NCBI GenBank assembly: GCA_964407285.1
Contig: CAYOVG010000235.1
Location: 1 to 11,459 of the forward strand
Length of the DNA stretch: 11,459 bases
Direction: 5' to 3'
Source: CAYOVG01 sp964407285
Lineage (GTDB): Bacteria > Desulfobacterota > Syntrophobacteria > Syntrophobacterales > Syntrophobacteraceae
Shown here: positions 7,376 to 11,459 of the stretch, piece by piece
How positions within the stretch are numbered: position 1 is the stretch's first letter
Layout of the letters: the number at the start of each line of letters is the position of its first letter
Translations under genes and position numbers: made by a program
The notes under the pieces: generated by a model
What the model was told of the DNA's origin: nothing
Database searches by the model: none
What the model saw: the letters and a program-made list of their open reading frames with translations, nothing else

Positions 7376-7403
7376 ATGATAAGCAAGCTTTCTCCGGTGT
7401 CAA
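7376..7403 (-). promoter_or_regulatory. Sigma-70 promoter of the riboswitch / Tim44-like transcript
   Basis: The minus strand shows a perfect -35 TTGACA (7403-7398), a 16-nt spacer and a -10 TATCAT (7381-7376), one mismatch from consensus. The predicted start, about 7 nt downstream near 7369, coincides with the first base of the aptamer. This agreement supports both calls and separates the Tim44-like unit from the R-M genes upstream. Confidence 0.8.
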
Positions 7404-7547
7404 TAAGAAAAGCAGAGCAACTCCGCAATCAAACGCTGATTCGAAAGTAAGCTGCCGGACTCATGCTGCTTTTGTTTCCTTCTCCTCGTTCTTATTGCTC
7501 CTTTACTGGTGAAGCGCCCGTCATTCCCCATTCCCGGCGACCAGTTG

Positions 7548-8513
7548 TCAGGCACAGACACCTACTCGCGATAGAAGATTCTCACGGAAATCCTGAAATT
7601 CTTCGGACTGTTCGTCCATCAAACGCTCAAGATGGTAGAACCTGTCAGTAGTGGGGGATTCCTTTCTTGCCAGGTCCATATTCAGGTCCGTAATGCCGAC
7701 AATGGTCCAGCACTCGACGAAGCCTTCCTTCCGTGCTTTTTGATGGCTTTTCTCGGCCTCACCGATCCGGTTGTGAATGTTCGAATAGTCTCGACCGCCT
7801 TTGATTTCAATGGCAACAAGGTTTCGAGACTTTCCTGAAGGTAGATCCTCTCTGATGCAGATATCCGGATCACTCGCAAATTCAACTCGGACCATCCGGC
7901 CGGCAGCATTCTTCAGCCTGATGGACTTCTGGCTGCTGGACACGACAGCATTCCCAAGCAGCGAGTCTATTAATTCAAATACCTGGCGTGTTGCTCGCGA
8001 TCCAAGCGTATTGAGAACCCCGCCCCGAAGTTGAGGGCCAACAGTAAGAAGTGTGAGTTCGTGCACCGTCTTCTGCGATAACTCACCAATGCCGGTGACG
8101 AGTAGTTCGGCACTGCCACAGAGCGCCCGGCAAAGCTCTTCCACGGAATCTTGTTGATTTGATGAGAGCTTGCCGGACTCCTCCATGGATCTAAATGAAC
8201 CAAAGCCGTAGTGCCCGCCATAGAACTGCTTCTGCGAGAAACCGAGCAACAAACGGTAATAGCCGAGCAATGCCGGCCGATGCGTCAAAATGTATGGTAC
8301 GGCAAATACGATTTCACCTCGAAGACCCCAGCCCGCCACTCTTCGCAGAGCCGAATTGGAAATCAGTCCGGCCAGTTCATGATCGATCCGAGGTATTTCA
8401 AGCTCAGATACTGTGGAAAGAAGAGCATCGAGAAGGTATACCTTGCGCATTTGCTCAAGACGATGGAAAAACTCAATCTGAAGGTCCGGCTCAGGAATCT
8501 TGAATGTGCTCAC
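7548..8513 (-). CDS. XcyI-family type II restriction endonuclease
   Basis: 321 residues, about the length of XcyI. The opening IPEPDLQIEFFHRL, the central GYYRLLLGFSQKQFY and the C-terminal block match my recollection of the XcyI family (RE_XcyI), whose founder cuts CCCGGG. The PD-(D/E)XK-type centre is visible as D215-P-D217 followed by E236-I-K238 in AIEIKGGRDYSNIHNRIGEA, all key residues present. The start is GTG at 8513, overlapping the methylase stop by 4 nt (GTGA), which suggests translational coupling; an AGGGA lies about 9 nt upstream. Tight coupling after the methylase gene fits the need for protection before cleavage. No controller (C) protein gene is present. Specificity for CCCGGG is inferred from the family. 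At least two CCCGGG sites occur in this window (5045, 5860). Confidence 0.87.
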   Translation of the reverse strand: MSTFKIPEPDLQIEFFHRLEQMRKVYLLDALLSTVSELEIPRIDHELAGLISNSALRRVAGWGLRGEIVFAVPYILTHRPALLGYYRLLLGFSQKQFYGGHYGFGSFRSMEESGKLSSNQQDSVEELCRALCGSAELLVTGIGELSQKTVHELTLLTVGPQLRGGVLNTLGSRATRQVFELIDSLLGNAVVSSSQKSIRLKNAAGRMVRVEFASDPDICIREDLPSGKSRNLVAIEIKGGRDYSNIHNRIGEAEKSHQKARKEGFVECWTIVGITDLNMDLARKESPTTDRFYHLERLMDEQSEEFQDFRENLLSRVGVCA

Positions 8514-9391
8514 TGCACTGTTTCCCTGTCGAATGTAAATAGCAATCGTTGCGTCTTCCCAATTCGTTCCGCGGCAATTTGAGTGTACTCGGGATTGATT
8601 TCCATACCGATGTAGTTTCGCCGCTGCTGCTCACACACTGCCCCGACGGTCCCGGAACCGAAGAACGGGTCGAGGACCCAATCGCCCGGCTGTGAACCGA
8701 TCAATACGCAAGGCTCCACCAGTTTAGGTGGAAAAGTTGCGAAGTGCGCTCCCGGAAAAGGTTCCGTCGGAATTGACCAGACCGTGCGCCGATTCCTTCC
8801 GTTGGCTTCGCGCGCATTGTTATAGTTGTAGTAGTATTTAGGGGATTTCGAGAAAAGAAACATGTATTCGTGGGCTCTTGTGGGCCTGTCCTTCACGCTC
8901 TCCGGCATGCAGTTGGGTTTCTCCCATATGATGTCGCTCCGCAAATACCAGCCGGCATCCTGAAGAGCAAATGCGAGCCGCCACGGGATACCTATGAGGT
9001 CTTTCGGCTTCAGACCCGCAGGGGTAGGCGCACGGTAGCTCATCGCGCGCACCGGATTCTTCTTGTCAGGCGCTCGATAGGCCCTGTTGCCGCTGGTATA
9101 GGAATCCCCGATATTCAACCAGAATGTCCCGTCGGGAGTAAGCACGCGGCGTACCTCTTCAAAGACGGAAACAAGCCGGTTTATGTACGCGGACGGTTCG
9201 TCCTCCGCCCCGATTTGCCCTTCCGTACCATAGTCCCTCAAACCCCAGTACGGCGGGGAAGTAACGCAACATCTGAAATAGTCGGCTGGAAACCATTTCA
9301 AGAGAACTTCGGCATCGCCCTGGATTATCATGGATTCAATGATTTCGGTGCCGGTCAATTGCTCTCTTACTGGGGCACTTACCACTTTCAT
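8510..9391 (-). CDS. Type II N4-cytosine (beta-class) DNA methyltransferase
   Basis: From ATG 9391 the product is 293 residues, typical for this class. Motif order is the permuted beta-type: catalytic TSPPYWGLRDYG (about 44-55) first, a central target-recognition region (about 100-200), then the SAM-binding DPFFGSGT (241-248) and a GMEINPEY follow-on. SPPY with this order is seen in m4C enzymes such as those paired with XcyI, Cfr9I and SmaI. With the XcyI-type nuclease directly downstream, methylation of a cytosine in CCCGGG is inferred. The frame stays open upstream to a TTG at 9553, but that start would lie upstream of the likely promoter -10 (9497-9502). ATG 9391 has an AGGGA 8 nt away. 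ATG 9472 is an alternative (320 residues) with a weaker ribosome site. Confidence 0.9.
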   Translation of the reverse strand: MKVVSAPVREQLTGTEIIESMIIQGDAEVLLKWFPADYFRCCVTSPPYWGLRDYGTEGQIGAEDEPSAYINRLVSVFEEVRRVLTPDGTFWLNIGDSYTSGNRAYRAPDKKNPVRAMSYRAPTPAGLKPKDLIGIPWRLAFALQDAGWYLRSDIIWEKPNCMPESVKDRPTRAHEYMFLFSKSPKYYYNYNNAREANGRNRRTVWSIPTEPFPGAHFATFPPKLVEPCVLIGSQPGDWVLDPFFGSGTVGAVCEQQRRNYIGMEINPEYTQIAAERIGKTQRLLFTFDRETVQ

Positions 9392-9496
9392 ACAAAAAAT
9401 CCCTGTCAAAATCAAAGCAGCCTGCTGAAAATCAACATTCACACGGCTCAAGCCCGATGAGATAGGACGCATTGACAATTCGAAGCATTCCCTCTG

Positions 9497-9502
9497 ATTA
9501 TA
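9497..9502 (-). promoter_or_regulatory. Extended -10 promoter for the R-M genes
   Basis: The minus strand reads TGGTATAAT, an extended -10 with perfect TATAAT. No strong -35 is visible 16-18 nt upstream, as is common with extended -10 promoters. It predicts a start near 9490 and about a 100-nt leader to ATG 9391. Confidence 0.55.
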
Positions 9503-9550
9503 CCAGACTTCTTGCCGATTCGCATGAATACCACCCCTTTTCCTATTGAC

Positions 9551-9580
9551 CAAACGGAGATTTAATCTCCAGATCGTTTG
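9551..9580. promoter_or_regulatory. Palindrome at the small-protein stop, upstream of the methylase promoter
   Basis: A 15-mer palindrome GGAGATT-T-AATCTCC (9556-9570) is flanked by CAAACG (9551-9556) and CGTTTG (9575-9580), a nested symmetric arrangement. It covers the stop codon of the 126-residue ORF and lies some 50 bp upstream of the methylase -10. No U-tract follows on the minus strand, so terminator function is weak; an operator is the other reading. Function is unknown. Confidence 0.45.
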
Positions 9581-9942
9581 ATTTCCACTTTCGCCGTGCT
9601 GTTCCGGTCCGCCTGGGCAATGCCCATGCCCTTTGCAATCATGACGTGTTTGTCTCCGCCAGGGGAGGCTTTTATCAATTCGATGAGCTTTCGAGCCGCT
9701 TCCAGGGTTTCCGGGTCCTTATCGGCATCGATGATTCTGACCTCTTCGGCAACCACGTCCTGCCGTGCCTTGGAATCAGGACGCGATTCGAGCTTTTCGA
9801 TTGCAGCCGGCAGTTCACCGGTGAATTTTCTCTTAATGACGGCCTTTAACCCCTTGTAGGCATCAATTACGGCTTCTTTCACGACACCGCCTGCGGCGCC
9901 TGCCGAAACCGCGGTAACGATTGCAGTTGTGATGGGGTCCAT
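9562..9942 (-). CDS. Small STAND-associated protein, candidate effector or adaptor
   Basis: 126 residues with start ATG 9942 and a near-ideal GGGAGGAG 4 nt upstream. It lies 12 nt downstream of the STAND gene stop, so the two are surely co-transcribed. The N-terminus (MDPITTAIVTAVSAGAAGGVV) is Ala/Gly/Thr-rich and hydrophobic without being a normal signal peptide. A basic helix (YKGLKAVIKRKF) and a charged helical middle (about 45-95) follow. The tail, about residues 104-123 (AKGMGIAQADRNSTAKVEIK), is a polar beta-prone motif. I recall this kind of short protein next to bacterial NB-ARC/TPR genes but cannot name a certified family. The N-terminus is reminiscent of HeLo/Bell-type membrane domains and the tail of NLR amyloid-signalling motifs; both are inference. 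No enzymatic motif is visible. Confidence 0.75.
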   Translation of the reverse strand: MDPITTAIVTAVSAGAAGGVVKEAVIDAYKGLKAVIKRKFTGELPAAIEKLESRPDSKARQDVVAEEVRIIDADKDPETLEAARKLIELIKASPGGDKHVMIAKGMGIAQADRNSTAKVEIKRSGD

Positions 9943-9954
9943 TTCGCTCCTCCC

Positions 9955-11459
9955 TTAAGATCCCTCATTCTTTTCGATTTCCTCAAGCCAGCTTCTAACC
10001 CTATCCGCATTTGGTGATTTGATCTCTTCAAAGATGACAAGTGACCGTCCCAGGTACTCCATGGCTTTTTCCACCTCACCCAGATCACGGTAGGCCAAAC
10101 CCAGATTGCCCAAATCCGCCCCCTCACCCCGCCTGTCGCCGATCTCACGAGATATCGCCAGGGCCTGTTCGCAATACTCCACGGCTTTTTCCACCTCACC
10201 CAGAGCACTGTAGGCTATACCCAGATTGCCCAAGTGATTGCCCTCACCCCGCCTGTCGCCGATCTCACGAGATATCGCCAGGGCCTGTTCGTAATGCTCC
10301 ATGGCTTTTTCCACCTCACCCAGATCACTGTAGGCCAAACCCATATTGCCCAAAGCTGCCCCCTCACCCCGCCTGTCGCCGATCTCACGAGATATCGCCA
10401 GGGCCTGTTTGTGGCACTCCATGGCTTTTTCCACCTCACCCAGATCACGGTAGGCTGTACCCAGTTTGCCCAGGAATGCAGCCTCGTTGTGCCTTTCATC
10501 GTTCAAACTCCTGGCTGCCGAGACTCCTCTTTCCAGAATTGCTGTCCTCTCGGACCAGTACCCGCAGATATCAAGATAATCCTCAACAGCCCAAACCAAA
10601 TCACATACCGACCGCCGGTCTTCCCTTTCGGCGCATATTCCCAAAATGCGCATCACGTGAGCACGTTCGGCATCCAGAACCGTATAGCCACCAGGACCTT
10701 CCTTGCTTCGGTCGCGGAAAAGAGTCTCATAGTAATCCTTCATCCGGCTCAGCACGGACTCCGTCGGACGATGCTCACCGCTCACATAAGTGTGAATCAA
10801 AGCATGGCTTATCACATAGCGATCATCAGAGCGGAGGAGCAGACCGTAACGGACCAGTTCCCCGAGAGAGCGCCTCACCAGCATTTCCCGCACCCCTAAC
10901 GCCCTTTCCACCACCGCGCCGGTGAATGGCATTAGAGCAAGGAGTCCTGCAGCGCTCATGACATCCCGCGACAACTCACCGACCTGGTCGAAACTTCGCT
11001 TCAGAAGCACGGAAACACTCTGGAGTTTCCTCTTTCCCTGATCCAGTGCATCAAGAGGAGTTCGTTCCAGCCAAACCAGAAAATCGGAAGCCTTTTCTCC
11101 AGATGTATTCAGGTAGTGGCCCGCAATGCGAAGAGCCAGCGGGAGTCCTCCCACCAACTCACAGATGCGCCGGATTACCTGCCGGTCTCCGGTCAACTTT
11201 CCACCCCAGGCCTTGAGAAGCTCCACGGCATCTTCCAGGCCCAATGACACAATATTCCGGCAGTCCGCTCCCGCATCGGCATGGCTTCGGCTTGTGACAA
11301 GGACCCCGCAACGCCCGGTGATTCCCAGCACGGCGAGATGATCGTCGGCATCCTCCGTACCGTCCAGAAGAAGAAGGGCCTGCCGGTGCGACAGTGCTCT
11401 CCGGTTGTGACCGAACCAGACTGCCAGGTTGAGCACCACACCCACTACCGCCGCAGTGA
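9955..11459 (-). CDS. STAND NTPase (NB-ARC type) with C-terminal TPR array, N-terminus off window
   Basis: The frame is open from the window edge to TAA at 9955-9957; the GTG at 11445 is internal because the frame continues upstream of it. Counting from that codon, Walker B is ALLLLDG (23-29), the sensor strand is GVLVTSRSHAD (47-57), and the GLPLALRIAG box (100-109) is typical of NB-ARC/AP-ATPases. A winged-helix region (about 150-215) and a helical arm follow. Four 40-residue TPRs span about 318-477 (LGNLGxAYxDLGEVEKAMEY type). The P-loop and any N-terminal effector or adaptor domain lie beyond 11459. Such proteins are NLR-like switches that oligomerise after ligand binding by the repeat sensor; many act in anti-phage defence or programmed cell death. 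It heads the cluster with the small protein and lies upstream of the R-M pair on the same strand. Confidence 0.88.
   Translation of the reverse strand, partial: TAAVVGVVLNLAVWFGHNRRALSHRQALLLLDGTEDADDHLAVLGITGRCGVLVTSRSHADAGADCRNIVSLGLEDAVELLKAWGGKLTGDRQVIRRICELVGGLPLALRIAGHYLNTSGEKASDFLVWLERTPLDALDQGKRKLQSVSVLLKRSFDQVGELSRDVMSAAGLLALMPFTGAVVERALGVREMLVRRSLGELVRYGLLLRSDDRYVISHALIHTYVSGEHRPTESVLSRMKDYYETLFRDRSKEGPGGYTVLDAERAHVMRILGICAEREDRRSVCDLVWAVEDYLDICGYWSERTAILERGVSAARSLNDERHNEAAFLGKLGTAYRDLGEVEKAMECHKQALAISREIGDRRGEGAALGNMGLAYSDLGEVEKAMEHYEQALAISREIGDRRGEGNHLGNLGIAYSALGEVEKAVEYCEQALAISREIGDRRGEGADLGNLGLAYRDLGEVEKAMEYLGRSLVIFEEIKSPNADRVRSWLEEIEKNEGS
10056..10474 (-). repeat. 120-bp near-identical tandem repeats encoding TPRs
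   Basis: Three and a half units with an exact 120-bp period lie within the STAND gene; the same words recur at 10121, 10241 and 10361 (CCCTCACCCCGCCTGTCGCC). Most of each unit is identical at DNA level, including silent positions, which points to recent duplication or gene conversion. Differences cluster at a few codons. Outside this block (from about 10481) the first TPR has diverged. Confidence 0.95.

Noticed and set aside
7429..7464. Small minus ORF MSPAAYFRISV downstream of the nuclease gene
   Set aside because: Eleven residues, ribosome site too distant, upstream of the mapped-looking promoter; likely chance.
7505..7545. Inverted repeat ACTGGT/ACCAGT after the nuclease stop as a terminator
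   Set aside because: Stem is short with a long loop and no T-run follows on the minus strand, so termination is not supported.
9392..9553. N-terminal extension of the methylase from TTG 9553
   Set aside because: It would start upstream of the TGGTATAAT promoter, covers the palindrome, has no good ribosome site and adds residues not typical of the family.
10056..10474. Possible CRISPR or satellite array
   Set aside because: The 120-bp period has no repeat/spacer alternation and encodes in-frame 40-residue TPRs.
10041..10925. 294-residue plus ORF with repeated PHPACRRSHEISPGPV units
   Set aside because: Periodic only because it is antisense to the 120-bp TPR repeats of the STAND gene.

Overview
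The window looks like a chromosomal piece from a GC-rich, Gram-negative, probably anaerobic bacterium. A Desulfobacterota/Syntrophobacter-like organism is my best guess. It rests on gene style only: a multi-PAS hybrid kinase with a PhnD-like sensor, a cysteine-bearing PAS domain, a Tim44-like envelope protein and GGGTTGCG-type intergenic repeats. I could not run a taxonomic search.

Left part (1-5434): two divergent genes flank a ~510-bp spacer. On the minus strand is the N-terminal 373 residues of a PpiD/SurA-type membrane-anchored parvulin chaperone, whose C-terminus lies off the window. On the plus strand is a 1267-residue hybrid sensor kinase (signal peptide, PhnD-like periplasmic domain, TM helix, four PAS domains, HisKA, HATPase_c, receiver). 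Its start codon directly follows a 27-bp tandem duplication that carries a tiny leader ORF with its own Shine-Dalgarno.

Middle (5435-7547): a ~580-bp non-coding stretch holds GGGTTGCG-rich repeats, a 61/62-bp direct repeat and a stable hairpin. It is followed on the minus strand by a Tim44-like membrane protein gene. That gene has a well-formed upstream control region: a near-consensus sigma-70 promoter, then a yybP-ykoY (manganese) riboswitch aptamer starting at the predicted transcription start, then an intrinsic terminator whose 5' arm overlaps the 3' strand of the aptamer. This reads as a transcriptional ON switch for Mn2+. The gene it precedes is not one of the usual Mn2+ exporters.

Right part (7548-11459): a minus-strand defence cluster. 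In transcription order it contains the C-terminal two-thirds of a STAND/NB-ARC NTPase with four near-identical TPRs (N-terminus and P-loop off the window), a 126-residue small partner protein 12 nt downstream, an N4-cytosine DNA methyltransferase of the TSPPY class, and an XcyI-family restriction endonuclease overlapping the methylase by 4 nt. The R-M pair is predicted to recognise CCCGGG. The STAND gene plus small protein resembles bacterial NLR-like conflict systems in which a small effector and an NLR are encoded side by side. The small protein has an alanine/glycine-rich amphipathic N-terminus and a short polar beta-type tail, so an amyloid-signalling link to the unseen NLR N-terminus is a testable possibility. 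No rRNA, tRNA, CRISPR array, transposase or integrase was seen.
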